A DNA stretch of 61,620 bases from CAIPVR01 sp049316905 (GCA_049316905.1 JBMOJH010000006.1:1-61620); one strand, 5' to 3'. Shown: positions 18,371 to 26,413, counted from the stretch's first letter. Translations and numbers: made by a program. Notes: generated from the sequence alone by a model not told the origin.

Positions 18371-19561
18371 GTGGACGCAACAGAACCCGCCGTCGTGGCA
18401 CCCGACCGCCGGGTGGGTCCCGGGGCCCTCGCGCCGCTGGTGGGGACCTTCGTCCTGCTCGGCCTCTTCATGGGCGGCTGGGCCGTGATGACCCCGGAGA
18501 TCGAGGCCGCGCTCGACGGTGGCCCGGGTCGTCTGGGCCTCGTGCTCAGCGGCGCCCTGCTCGTCGCCGCCGGCGCCAACGTGGCCGGCGGCGCGCTGAC
18601 CGAGCGCTGGGGCACCACCCGCGCGCTCACCGCCTTCCTGGCGCTGTGGGCGCTCACCCTCCTCATCGGGGCGGTGGCGCCGGCGCCGTGGGGCGTGGCC
18701 GCCGCGGTGGTGCTCGTGCTCTCCGCGGTCGGCGCGGTCGACGTCGTGGCCAACGTGGCCGGGACCGCAGCGCTCGCGGACCGGCCGGGCCACCTCGTCC
18801 GTCTCCACGCCACGTTCAACCTCGGCGCCGCGGGTGGCGCGGCGCTGGTGGCGGTGGCGCTCGCCCTGCTGGCCGCGGCGGGGTGGCGCTGGTGGTGGGT
18901 TGCGGTCGCGGTGCTCGTGACGGTCGGCGCGGTGGCCTGGCGCGGACGTCACCTCCCGGCCGGACACCCGGGTGAGCACGTCGGCCTCCTCGACGGGCTC
19001 CGCACGCTGCGTCGCGAGCGCCTCATGGGGGTGGCGCTGGCCTTCTCGCTCGGGGCGATGGTCGAGGGCGGCATCGGGACCTGGGGGGTGCTGCACCTCC
19101 GCGGTCGCCTCGACGCGGGCCTGCTGGTCGGCGCCGGGGGTGCGGTCCTCGGCGCGCTCGTCGCCGCGGGCGCCCGGCTCGCGGCCGGCGGCGTGCAGTC
19201 CGCGGCGTCGGCCCGGCGGGTCCTGGTCGGTGGGGCGCTGGTGGCCGCTGCGGGGCTGGCGGTGCTCGCCGCGGCGTCGTCACCGGTGGCCGCGGCGGCC
19301 GGCCTGGTGGCCGCGGCCGGCGGCGTGTCGGTCTGTTGGCCGCTGCTCATGGCCGAGGTGGGTCGCGGTCGGGCCCGTCCGGGGGTGGTGGTGGGCGCGG
19401 TGACGGCGGTGGGCTACCTGGGCGTGGTGCTGGGGCCCGGACTGGTGGGCCTGGTCGCGGGCCGCTGGGGCGTGGCGTCGGGACTCTGGATGCTCGCCGG
19501 CGCGGCGGCGCTCATCCCGGTCTGCCTCGGCATCGGACGGGGGGTTCGGCCCGCCGGGTGA
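18371..19561 (+). CDS. MFS transporter
   Basis: The 396-residue protein is almost wholly hydrophobic with about twelve membrane helices and an MFS-style 2-3 loop (GALTERWGTTRAL). It resembles the small FucP/YbjJ-like MFS group; the substrate is unknown. GTG 18371 is chosen because it is the first start after the 40-nt divergent spacer shared with the aminotransferase, and CACGAT lies 6 nt upstream as a -10-like element. It points toward the thiolase operon, with which it converges. Confidence 0.85.
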   Translation: MDATEPAVVAPDRRVGPGALAPLVGTFVLLGLFMGGWAVMTPEIEAALDGGPGRLGLVLSGALLVAAGANVAGGALTERWGTTRALTAFLALWALTLLIGAVAPAPWGVAAAVVLVLSAVGAVDVVANVAGTAALADRPGHLVRLHATFNLGAAGGAALVAVALALLAAAGWRWWWVAVAVLVTVGAVAWRGRHLPAGHPGEHVGLLDGLRTLRRERLMGVALAFSLGAMVEGGIGTWGVLHLRGRLDAGLLVGAGGAVLGALVAAGARLAAGGVQSAASARRVLVGGALVAAAGLAVLAAASSPVAAAAGLVAAAGGVSVCWPLLMAEVGRGRARPGVVVGAVTAVGYLGVVLGPGLVGLVAGRWGVASGLWMLAGAAALIPVCLGIGRGVRPAG

Positions 19562-19569
19562 AGCCCGGC
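19553..19569 (+). terminator. Possible hairpin at the end of the MFS gene
   Basis: GCCGGG at 19553-19558 and CCCGGC at 19564-19569 pair around a TGAAG loop that contains the stop codon of the transporter. It lies in an 86-bp convergent gap. There is no T-run, so its termination role is only suggested by position. Confidence 0.35.
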
Positions 19570-19647
19570 CGGCCGGCCCCCTTGCGCCCGCCGTGTGGTG
19601 TTCCCGATCAGTGCATCGACGTGCTCGTGCCCGGCCTTGAGAACGCG

Positions 19648-20847
19648 TCAGCGGGTGAGCAGCACGCTCGAACCGTGGCCGAACAGACCCTGGTTCGCGG
19701 TGATGCCGACCCGGGCACCCTCGGCCTGCCGGCCCTCCGCCTCGCCGCGCAGCTGCCAGGTGATCTCGCAGACCTGGGCCAGCGCCTGGGCCGGCACCGC
19801 CTCACCGAAGCACGCGAGCCCGCCCGACGGGTTCACCGGGAGGCGGCCGCCGAGCTCGGTCACGCCGTCGCGCAGCAGGCCCTCGGCCTCGCCGGGTGCG
19901 CAGAAGCCCAGGTCCTCGTACCAGTCGAGCTCCAGCGCGGTGGAGAGGTCGTACACCTCCGCGACGTCCACGTCGTCGGGACCGATGCCGGCCTGGGCGT
20001 AGGCGGCGTCGCCGATCGCCTGCTTGAAGCCCCGCTCCGGTACCGGCAGCCCGGCGGCGGAGTCGGTGGCGAAGTTGGGCATCTCGATGACCGTGTTGGG
20101 GAACGTCGGCGTGACCGTGCTGATCGCCGCGACGCGCACCGTGCCGTCGGCCGAGCCGCGCAGCTTCCGGGCGTAGTCCATCGAGCTGAGCACCACGGCC
20201 GCGCCGCCGTCGGAGGTGGCGCAGATGTCGAGCAGGCGCAGCGGGCTGGCCACCACCGGGGAGGCCGCCACGTCGTCGAGGCCCACCTCCTTGCGGTAGC
20301 GCGCGTACGGGTTGCCCACGCCGTGGCGGGCGTTCTTCACCTTCACCCGGGCGAAGTCCTCGGGGGTGGCGCCGTAGAGGTCGATGCGCCGTCGGGCGTA
20401 GAGCGCGAAGTACGTGGGGTTGGTCGCGCCGAGCAGCCGGAAGCGCAGCCAGTCCGGGTCGTCGTTGCGCTCACCCGAGTTCGGCTTGAGGAACCCCTTG
20501 GGGGTGGTGTCGGCCCCCACCACGAGCGCCACGTCGCACAGGCCGGCGAGGATCCGCTGGCGGGCCGCCTCGAGGGCCATGGCACCCGAGGCGCAGGCCC
20601 CGTACGCGCTGGTCACGGGGATGCCGGTCCAGCCGAGGGCCTGGGCGAAGGTGGCCCCGGCCACGTAGCCCGGGTACCCGTTGCGCATGGTGTCGGCGCC
20701 GGCCACGAAGCCGATGTCGCGCCAGTCCACCCCGGCGTCCGCCAACGCGTCGCGCGCGGCGGCCACGCCGTACTCCACGAAGTTCCGGCCCCACTTGCCC
20801 CAGGGATGCATCCCCACCCCGAGCACGGCCACCTGCTCCACCGCCAT
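19648..20847 (-). CDS. Lipid-transfer/thiolase-like acetyl-CoA acetyltransferase (Ltp3/Ltp4 type)
   Basis: The 399-residue protein has a thiolase fold with the nucleophile Cys in YGACASGAM near residue 90, AEVYDLSTALEL, and a C-terminal FGHGSS. Where classical thiolases have a GHP catalytic histidine, this one reads NPSGGLACFGEAVPAQ, a variant I associate with actinobacterial Ltp proteins. Such proteins act with a DUF35 partner on steroid or fatty acyl-CoA side chains by thiolysis or retro-aldol cleavage. ATG 20845-20847 overlaps the DUF35 stop (TGATG). The pairing resembles Mycobacterium tuberculosis Rv3521-Rv3523. The exact reaction is not determined. Confidence 0.82.
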   Translation of the reverse strand: MAVEQVAVLGVGMHPWGKWGRNFVEYGVAAARDALADAGVDWRDIGFVAGADTMRNGYPGYVAGATFAQALGWTGIPVTSAYGACASGAMALEAARQRILAGLCDVALVVGADTTPKGFLKPNSGERNDDPDWLRFRLLGATNPTYFALYARRRIDLYGATPEDFARVKVKNARHGVGNPYARYRKEVGLDDVAASPVVASPLRLLDICATSDGGAAVVLSSMDYARKLRGSADGTVRVAAISTVTPTFPNTVIEMPNFATDSAAGLPVPERGFKQAIGDAAYAQAGIGPDDVDVAEVYDLSTALELDWYEDLGFCAPGEAEGLLRDGVTELGGRLPVNPSGGLACFGEAVPAQALAQVCEITWQLRGEAEGRQAEGARVGITANQGLFGHGSSVLLTR

Positions 20848-21329
20848 CACACGCCCTCCGTCGCCGCGGCGGCCACGGGGCGCCACTTCCAGATCAGGTA
20901 CTCGGTCTCGTTGCCCTCGTCGTCGGTCTCGGTGTTGAGGACGTCGACCACGAGCTCCATCTCGGTGCCCACCTGCAGGTCGTCGACCGTCACACCGGCG
21001 ACCACCTGGCCCATGACCACGATCTTCTCGGCCTCGAGCTCCACCGCCGCGAGGCAGAAGGGCTCGTGCGGGTCGGTGACCGGGACGTACGGCTCCGGGG
21101 GTCGGTACCCGGCGTTCGTGTACGACCAGAGGCGGCCGGTGCGCGACAGCGTCACCTCCTCGAGCTCGGCGTCGGCGAACCCCGGGGCGCGGGACATCAC
21201 GCGCTCGGGCGGGAAGAAGTAGGTGCCGCTGCGCGAGCACCGGGTGCCGATCAGCGAGGGCTGCTCGTCGGAGCCCTCGGGCGGGACGGTGAACCATCCC
21301 TCCACGGCGGGCACGCGTGTGGTGGACAT
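20847..21329 (-). CDS. DUF35 OB-fold protein, partner of the thiolase
   Basis: The 160-residue protein shows the DUF35 layout: an N-terminal rubredoxin-like segment with the FFPPE hallmark (residues about 40-45) and an OB-fold domain with LWSYTNAGYRPP and GVTVDDLQVGTEMEL. DUF35 proteins bind the acyl-CoA and complete the active site of their thiolase partner. The usual zinc-ribbon CxxC pairs are missing (CSRSG and no second pair), so this is a metal-free variant. ATG 21327-21329 starts the operon and the thiolase follows with a 1-nt overlap. A palindromic operator lies 45 bp upstream. Confidence 0.85.
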   Translation of the reverse strand: MSTTRVPAVEGWFTVPPEGSDEQPSLIGTRCSRSGTYFFPPERVMSRAPGFADAELEEVTLSRTGRLWSYTNAGYRPPEPYVPVTDPHEPFCLAAVELEAEKIVVMGQVVAGVTVDDLQVGTEMELVVDVLNTETDDEGNETEYLIWKWRPVAAAATEGV

Positions 21330-21373
21330 CGGTGCGGTCGCTCCCTGCTGGGTCGGCCGGCCGACTCGCCGGA

Positions 21374-21390
21374 CCTGACGGGTCGTCAGG
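21374..21390. promoter_or_regulatory. Operator palindrome 1 upstream of DUF35-thiolase
   Basis: CCTGACG-GGT-CGTCAGG is a perfect 7+7 inverted repeat. On the minus strand a -10-like TAACCT at 21393-21388 overlaps it, placing the transcription start within the palindrome, as expected for a repressor site. The same 15-bp core recurs at 35545-35559 and a variant at 29983-29997. It also overlaps the last codons of the tandem TetR gene. Confidence 0.7.
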
Positions 21391-22711
21391 TTACCGGTGG
21401 CGTCCCGGCGACGACAGTGGCGGGACCGGGCAGCAGACGCATCGCGAGCCCGGCGGTCTCCTCGGCACGCCCGGGTCGGGGCACCGCCTGGGCGATCGTG
21501 AAGTTCACGAGCGAGCCCGCCACGTCGGCCGGGTCGGCCCCGCCGAGGTCCAGCTGCTCGAGCATCGGGAGCAGCACCGCGATCAGCGGCACCTCGACGC
21601 GGACGTCGTTCTCGGCCAGCTCCGCGCCGTGGTGGAGCGTGGCCTCGAGGCGTTCGCCCACCAGGGCCCGGGCCGGCTCGGGATCCGCGGCCGCGAGCCG
21701 GGCCAGGGCCCGGAGGGTGTCGTGCAGCGCCTCGCGGGGGTCGTCCCGACGATGCGCGGCGGCGGCCCGTTCGAGTTCGGGCAGGTGGCGGGCGAACGTG
21801 GTGGCCGCCACGGCACGGACCGACCGGAACACGTTGAACACGGTCTGGGTGGACACGTCGGACCACTCCGCCACGTCGGAGCCGCTCACGTCCTCCCAGC
21901 CCGAGCGGAAGCGGCCCGTGGCCGCCTCGGTGATGCGTCGCCGGGTGTCGCGGCGGCGCCGGGCGCCGGCGCGGGCCTGCGGTGAGCGGTGGGGGTCGTC
22001 CTCCGGACCGGCCAGCACCTCGGGCAGCTGCGGCCGGGTGGGTCCGGGACTGGCCCGCGTGGTCATTGCCGCGCTGAGCAGCGTGCCGATGCGGGCGAAC
22101 AGCTCGTCGTCCACCGCGTCGGGGTCGACGGCGTGGCGGACCTGCAGGCCGGTCATCAGGGCCGTCATCGCGACCGACAGATGCTCGAGCGTGTTGGGCT
22201 CCTCCATGACGAGCCCGGTGCGGTGCAGCAGATCGGCCCAGCCCGCCACGGCGTCCTCGGTGCGGCGGCGGTAGGTCTCGCCGAGGAGGTCGCCCGCGGT
22301 GCGCAGCCCGTCCACCGGGTCCGAGAGGGGCCGGTCGTGGTGGCTGAAGAGCACCATCTGGCCGCGCACCCGGTCCTGCCAGTTCGTGTCGGTGATCGCC
22401 ACCCCCCACACCTCGGCGAGGGCCCCCCGGACGATCTCCTCGAGGTCCGCGTGCTCGAGGGCCTCCACCATCTCGTCGACCGAGTCGGCGGTGGGTTGGC
22501 GTTCCTCCATCCACGACCGGCACACCGCGTCCACGAACGTGGCGACGGTGGGGAAGTGGTGGAAGAAGGAGCCCGTGGTCACCCCCGCCCGCTCGGCGGC
22601 CGCGGCGGTGGTCACGCCGGCGAAGACCTTCGGCAGCTCCATCGACAGCGCGAGCTCCCGCCCCGCCCGCACCAGTCGTTCCCTCGAACCGTCCTCGCTG
22701 CCCGTGGCCAC
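21386..22711 (-). CDS. Tandem (double) TetR-family transcriptional regulator
   Basis: The 441-residue protein is twice the normal TetR length and contains two helix-turn-helix domains. The first (residues about 8-60) has the TetR pattern AAAAERAGVTTGSFFHHFPT. The second (about 240-300) has SDVAEWSDVSTQTVFNVFRS, a more diverged version. Each is followed by an all-helical ligand-type domain. GTG 22709-22711 is chosen because TATGGT lies 6 nt upstream as a leaderless -10 element, and a palindrome overlaps that element. It probably represses itself and perhaps neighbouring CoA-thioester genes; the ligand is unknown. Confidence 0.85.
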   Translation of the reverse strand: MATGSEDGSRERLVRAGRELALSMELPKVFAGVTTAAAAERAGVTTGSFFHHFPTVATFVDAVCRSWMEERQPTADSVDEMVEALEHADLEEIVRGALAEVWGVAITDTNWQDRVRGQMVLFSHHDRPLSDPVDGLRTAGDLLGETYRRRTEDAVAGWADLLHRTGLVMEEPNTLEHLSVAMTALMTGLQVRHAVDPDAVDDELFARIGTLLSAAMTTRASPGPTRPQLPEVLAGPEDDPHRSPQARAGARRRRDTRRRITEAATGRFRSGWEDVSGSDVAEWSDVSTQTVFNVFRSVRAVAATTFARHLPELERAAAAHRRDDPREALHDTLRALARLAAADPEPARALVGERLEATLHHGAELAENDVRVEVPLIAVLLPMLEQLDLGGADPADVAGSLVNFTIAQAVPRPGRAEETAGLAMRLLPGPATVVAGTPPVT

Positions 22712-22721
22712 CCGACCACCA

Positions 22722-22733
22722 TAGTGATCACTA
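22722..22733. promoter_or_regulatory. Palindrome over the tandem-TetR promoter (site A)
   Basis: TAGTGATCACTA is a perfect 12-bp palindrome that overlaps the predicted -10 element TATGGT (22723-22718, minus strand) of the TetR gene. Together with the related site 45 bp away it is the likely autoregulatory operator. Confidence 0.65.
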
Positions 22734-22764
22734 CGGACAGGAGGGACGAATGACCCCATCGGCC

Positions 22765-22780
22765 CGTAGTGGTCACTACG
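22765..22780. promoter_or_regulatory. Palindrome upstream of the tandem-TetR gene (site B)
   Basis: CGTAGTG-GT-CACTACG is a perfect 7+7 inverted repeat sharing the TAGTG/CACTA half-sites of the first palindrome. The two centres are 45 bp apart, a little over four helical turns, so both sites present the same DNA face. Confidence 0.65.
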
Positions 22781-22883
22781 GTGGCCCGCGACCCGGGGTC
22801 AGCCCTGACGTCCGATGAGCCTTGTCGCGACAGGGCCGAACCGGGGTCGGCCCGGCCGCCACCTGATTCACTGACTTTTCGTC

Positions 22884-22912
22884 TTGCACCGGCGAGTCCA
22901 CTGCTGTAGAAA
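22884..22912 (+). promoter_or_regulatory. Candidate promoter of a structured RNA
   Basis: TTGCAC at 22884-22889 and TAGAAA at 22907-22912 are separated by 17 bp. The local sequence is distinctly more AT-rich than the surroundings. It points toward the hairpin-rich region that ends in a terminator at 23057. Confidence 0.4.
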
Positions 22913-22918
22913 TCGTTC

Positions 22919-23057
22919 ATCACGTGACGCGGTGTGTCGCCCCATGTACCGCGAGGGTCAGATCCCGGAAGGCCCGTCCGGTTCGCCGGACGGGGGAGGG
23001 AGGATCGTCCCGGTCACGCGACGACGACCCGGCCCTGGGCCGGGTCGTCGCCGTTTT
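22919..23057 (+). ncRNA. Candidate structured small RNA or leader
   Basis: About 140 nt without a credible ORF holds ordered stem-loops: CGCGGT/ACCGCG (22928-22933 with 22948-22953), a 9-bp stem capped by TTCG (22973-22981 with 22986-22994), and a perfect 14-bp stem (23022-23035 with 23037-23050) followed by TTTT. A promoter-like sequence precedes it. The phosphodiesterase gene has its own -10-like element after the terminator, so a free small RNA is favoured over an attenuator. The GGTCAGATCCCGGAAGG segment faintly resembles SRP RNA, but the following AAGCAGC is absent. No known RNA family was recognised. Confidence 0.4.
23022..23057 (+). terminator. Intrinsic terminator
   Basis: A perfect 14-bp GC-rich stem with a single unpaired centre base (23022-23050) is followed within four bases by TTTT at 23054-23057. 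This is the only hairpin-plus-T-run structure I found in the window. It ends any transcript entering from 22.9 kb before the next gene begins at 23088. Confidence 0.65.
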
Positions 23058-23087
23058 CGGCCGACCCGCTCGTTCTACGCTCCGCCC

Positions 23088-24665
23088 ATGAACCGAACGG
23101 ACCTCGACGGCCCTGATCCGGACCACGTCGCCGGTGCACTCGACGTGCTCACCGGCGCCGAGCTCGAACCCATCGTGGAGATGGTGCTCCTCGCCCGCGA
23201 CGGCGGCTACGAGGCGCACGCGCACGACGGGTCGGTCCGGTTCCGGCGCCGGCACGCCGAGGACGGCAGCGGCGGCGGTCACGAGTGGGGCTTCGAGGTG
23301 GAGGAGGTGCGCGGTCGCGACCCGCTCGGCGACACCGCCACCGACCGGTTCGCGCCACTGGAGGCCGAGCTGGCCCACCGCTTCCCCGACCGGACGGCGA
23401 ACGCCTATCCCTTCGCCCACGAGCAGGTGGCGCAGCTGTTCGACCACCCGGCCGCGCCCGACCTGTGCGTGATCCACACCTCCGCGCACCACTGGGCGGA
23501 GCAGGGCGGCCATCTCGGCGAGCACGGTTCGCTCGCCAGCGTGCAGTGCCGGGCCCCGCTGGTGCTCGCCGGTCGCGGCGTGCGTCGCCGCGGCATGGTG
23601 GAGGGCCGGGCGGCGCAGATGGTCGACGTGGCACCAACCCTCCTCGCGCTGCTCGGCGTGCCGCCGGCGGCCGGCGGCCGGGGCCTCGACGGCCGGCTCC
23701 GGCCCGACGCGCTCCTCACCCACCAGGACGGCGACCCGCTCGTCGAGCTGCTCGATCCCTCCGAGCGCCCGGACCACGTGATCGGCCTGCTGCTCGACGG
23801 CACCAACCCGAACGTCATGTACGACATGGCCGCGCGTGGCGAGCTCCCGAACATCGCCCGGCTGATGGCGGAGGGCTCGACGCTGCGCGACGGCCTCGTC
23901 AGCTCGTTGCCCACCGTGACGCTGCCGAACCACACGACCTGCCTGACCGGTCGGCACCCCGGCCACCACGGCATCCTGCACAACGCCTGGTGGGACCGCG
24001 GCCGCGGCGACCGGGTGGTGACCAACAGCCCCGCCACCTGGGCCACCGCCATGGACGACCTGGCCCCGGGCACCGACTCGGTGCACCTGGCGCTGCGCCG
24101 GGCCGAGCCCGACGCGCTGAGCGCGTCGGTGAACGAGCCGGCGGACCACGGCGCCGGCTACTCCACCTTCGACCTCATGCGCCGCGGGGTGCGCACGGAC
24201 TTCCCGCGGTCGGCCGAGGGCCTGCCGCACAGCAGCGAGATGTTCGTCCGGCCGGTGAAGGACTACGCGATGTTCACCCAGGTCGACCACCACGGCGTGC
24301 AGCAGGCCGTGTCCCTCATCGAGGGGGAGTACCTCGGCACCACGTACCCGATGCCCCGGTTCCTCTGGTGGAACGTCACGCTCACCGACTCCGCGTTCCA
24401 CGAGGGTGGTCCGCACTCGGAGATCGCGCGCGCCTCGTTGCGCGACACCGACGGCCGGATCGGTGAGCTCCTCGCGGCGCTCGACCGCCGCGGGGTGCTG
24501 GAGCGGTGCGCGTTCCTGCTCTGCGCGGATCACGGCATGGAGGAGAGCCGGCCCGGGGTGGGTGGCGACTGGTCTCCTGCGCTGCGCGACGCCGGGCTCG
24601 ACGTGCGCGACGAGGCGTTCGGCTTCCTCTACCTCGACACCGGTTCGGTGCCCGACGCGCCGTAG
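23088..24665 (+). CDS. Alkaline-phosphatase-superfamily phosphodiesterase with permuted order
   Basis: The 525-residue protein has the metal-site elements of nucleotide pyrophosphatase/phosphodiesterases: GLLLDG (Asp237), the nucleophile in TVTLPNHT (Thr278), TGRHPGHHGILHN, TLTDSAFHEGGPHS (Asp434, His438) and CADHGME (Asp481, His482). The last ligand, the GxHG histidine normally near the C-terminus, appears instead in the N-terminal half as GEHGS (His146), followed by a sulfatase-like VDVAPTLLALLGVP. The chain ends soon after DHGM. This looks like a circular permutation. Starts at ATG 23088 with TACGCT 6 nt upstream. The substrate is unknown and no signal peptide is seen. Confidence 0.78.
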   Translation: MNRTDLDGPDPDHVAGALDVLTGAELEPIVEMVLLARDGGYEAHAHDGSVRFRRRHAEDGSGGGHEWGFEVEEVRGRDPLGDTATDRFAPLEAELAHRFPDRTANAYPFAHEQVAQLFDHPAAPDLCVIHTSAHHWAEQGGHLGEHGSLASVQCRAPLVLAGRGVRRRGMVEGRAAQMVDVAPTLLALLGVPPAAGGRGLDGRLRPDALLTHQDGDPLVELLDPSERPDHVIGLLLDGTNPNVMYDMAARGELPNIARLMAEGSTLRDGLVSSLPTVTLPNHTTCLTGRHPGHHGILHNAWWDRGRGDRVVTNSPATWATAMDDLAPGTDSVHLALRRAEPDALSASVNEPADHGAGYSTFDLMRRGVRTDFPRSAEGLPHSSEMFVRPVKDYAMFTQVDHHGVQQAVSLIEGEYLGTTYPMPRFLWWNVTLTDSAFHEGGPHSEIARASLRDTDGRIGELLAALDRRGVLERCAFLLCADHGMEESRPGVGGDWSPALRDAGLDVRDEAFGFLYLDTGSVPDAP

Positions 24666-24674
24666 GGTGCGGCC

Positions 24675-25571
24675 GTGCAGAACCCCCACATCGACATCGG
24701 CACCTACGGCATCTGGACCGGGGCGCTCGACATGCAGCCGTCGTCCGTGGCCCGGGAGTGCGCCGCGGAGATCGAGGAGCTCGGGTTCGGCGCGCTGTGG
24801 ATCCCCGAGACGGTCTTCCGGGAGCCGTTCGTCCACGCGGCGTTCCTCCTCGAGGCGACCCGCGACCTGAAGGTCGCCACGGGCATCGTCAACCGCTACG
24901 GACGCGACGCGCTGGCCTGCAACGCCGCGCTGCAGACGCTGAACGAGGCGTACCCCGGTCGGTTCCTGCTGGGTCTCGGCGTGAGCCACCAACACCTGGT
25001 GGAGGGCGTCCGCAAGCACGGCTACGACAAGCCGTACTCCGGCATGGTCGAGTACCTCGACCTCATGGAGAAGGCCCGCTTCTTCGCCCCGAAGGGCGAG
25101 CCGCCCGCGCAGATGGTGCTCGCCGCGCTCGGGCCGCGGATGTTGCGCCTCGCCGCCGAGCGCACCGCCGGGGCGCATCCGTACTTCGTGCCGCCGGAGC
25201 ACACGGCGATCGCCCGGGAGGAAATGGGCCCGGAGCCGCTGCTCGCGGTCGAGCAGATGGTGTGCCTGGCCGCCGATCCGACCGCGGCCCGCGCCGCGGC
25301 CCGCGCCAACATGGCGATCTACCTGGGCCTGCCCAACTACGCGAACAACCTGCGTCGCCTGGGCTTCACCGAGGAGGACCTCGCCGACGGCGGCTCCGAC
25401 AAGGTGGTCGACGCGATCGTGGCGTGGGGTGGCGTGGAGCAGGCCGTGGCGCGGGTGCAGGAGCACCTCGACGCCGGTGCCGACCACGTGTGCATCCAGG
25501 TGATCGACGAGAACCTGCTGCACCTGCCGCGCACCGAGTGGCGCGAGGTCGCCGCCGCCCTCCCGCTCTGA
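24675..25571 (+). CDS. F420-dependent LLM-class oxidoreductase
   Basis: The 298-residue protein has the luciferase-like TIM-barrel pattern: FGALWIPETVFREPFVHAAFLL, KVATGIVNRYGRDALACNAAL, RFLLGLGVSHQHLVEG and DAGADHVCIQVI. It matches the TIGR03620-type F420 oxidoreductases abundant in actinomycetes. GTG 24675 is chosen because TAGGGT, whose TAG is also the stop codon of the preceding gene, lies 6 nt upstream. A similar enzyme (Rv3520c) sits beside DUF35-Ltp genes in M. tuberculosis, which supports a role in sterol side-chain or ring catabolism. The substrate is unknown. Confidence 0.85.
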   Translation: MQNPHIDIGTYGIWTGALDMQPSSVARECAAEIEELGFGALWIPETVFREPFVHAAFLLEATRDLKVATGIVNRYGRDALACNAALQTLNEAYPGRFLLGLGVSHQHLVEGVRKHGYDKPYSGMVEYLDLMEKARFFAPKGEPPAQMVLAALGPRMLRLAAERTAGAHPYFVPPEHTAIAREEMGPEPLLAVEQMVCLAADPTAARAAARANMAIYLGLPNYANNLRRLGFTEEDLADGGSDKVVDAIVAWGGVEQAVARVQEHLDAGADHVCIQVIDENLLHLPRTEWREVAAALPL

Positions 25572-25584
25572 GTCGTCGGGCCGG

Positions 25585-26346
25585 TCAGACGGCGTCGAGG
25601 AACGCCGGCCGTTCGCCGGCCCCGTGCAGCCAGATCGCGGTGCCGCTCACGTAGGACGACAGTGGCGATGTCAGCCACCGGCACGCCTGTGCCAGGTCCT
25701 CCGGGGTGCCGAGCCGCCCGGCGGGGACCGTGGCCGCGACCCGGGCCTGCGCGTCCGCGTCGCCGTAGTGGAGCTCGGCCTGCTCGGTGGCGATCAGCCC
25801 GGCGATCACCGCGGTGACCCGGACCTTCGGCGCCCACTCGACCGCCAGGCTCTGGGTGAGGCTCAGCAGCCCGGCCTTGGCCGCGCCGTAGGCCGCGGTG
25901 CCCGGTGAGGGTCGCACCGCGGACACCGACGCGATGTTCACGATCACGCCGCCGTCGCCGGCCTGCAGGTGGTGGTTGGCGCGCTGGGCCACGTGGAGCG
26001 GCGCGAGCAGATTGAGCCGCACGATCGACTCGCTGAACCGCGGTGAGGCGGTCGCGGCGTCCGCGGGCGGCGCGCCCCCGGCGTTGTTGACCACGGCATC
26101 GAGGCGGCCGTGGCGGTCCACCGCGGTGTCCACCACCGCGGCGGCCTGCTCCGCGTCGCGCACGTCCGCGGCGACGAACGTGGCGGTCCGGCCGGACGAG
26201 GTGATCGGCGCATCGGGCTCGGTGCGCCCGCAGGTGACGACCTCGGCGCCCCAGTCGAGGAACCGCTCGACGAGCACCCGCCCGATGCCCTTGGTGCCCC
26301 CGGTGATCACGATCACCTTGCCGGTGTGGTCGAGCGCGTCCTGCAT
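25585..26346 (-). CDS. Short-chain dehydrogenase/reductase of the ipd locus
   Basis: The 253-residue SDR shows TGGTKGIGR for NAD(P) binding, NNAGG, the catalytic Ser in NIASVSAV and YGAAK for Tyr and Lys. Its position, divergent from the genes leading to echA20 and ipdABC, matches that of the Rv3548c/Rv3549c SDRs next to echA20-ipdABC in M. tuberculosis, so a hydroxyacyl step in HIP degradation is likely. ATG 26344-26346 has TAGCGT 8 nt upstream. It could also be a general beta-oxidation dehydrogenase. Confidence 0.85.
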   Translation of the reverse strand: MQDALDHTGKVIVITGGTKGIGRVLVERFLDWGAEVVTCGRTEPDAPITSSGRTATFVAADVRDAEQAAAVVDTAVDRHGRLDAVVNNAGGAPPADAATASPRFSESIVRLNLLAPLHVAQRANHHLQAGDGGVIVNIASVSAVRPSPGTAAYGAAKAGLLSLTQSLAVEWAPKVRVTAVIAGLIATEQAELHYGDADAQARVAATVPAGRLGTPEDLAQACRWLTSPLSSYVSGTAIWLHGAGERPAFLDAV

Positions 26347-26413
26347 GGCGGGCGACGCTACCGGGGCGTGCGGCCCGCTGACGACGGCGACGGCGCTCCG
26401 TAGGTTCGCCCCG

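Noticed and set aside
22823..22832. TGTCGCGACA palindrome as an operator
   Set aside because: A perfect 10-bp palindrome, but short, single-copy, and not placed on a promoter element; left as unexplained.
22871..22885. CTGAC-N5-GTCTT as a fourth shared operator
   Set aside because: Only the left half-site and three bases of the right match; too degenerate to group with the other three.
22936..22972. Possible SRP (4.5S) RNA because of GGTCAGATCCCGGAAGG
   Set aside because: The family needs the AAGCAGC side of the symmetric loop after GGAAGG; here GGCCCGTCC follows, and it is used by another hairpin.
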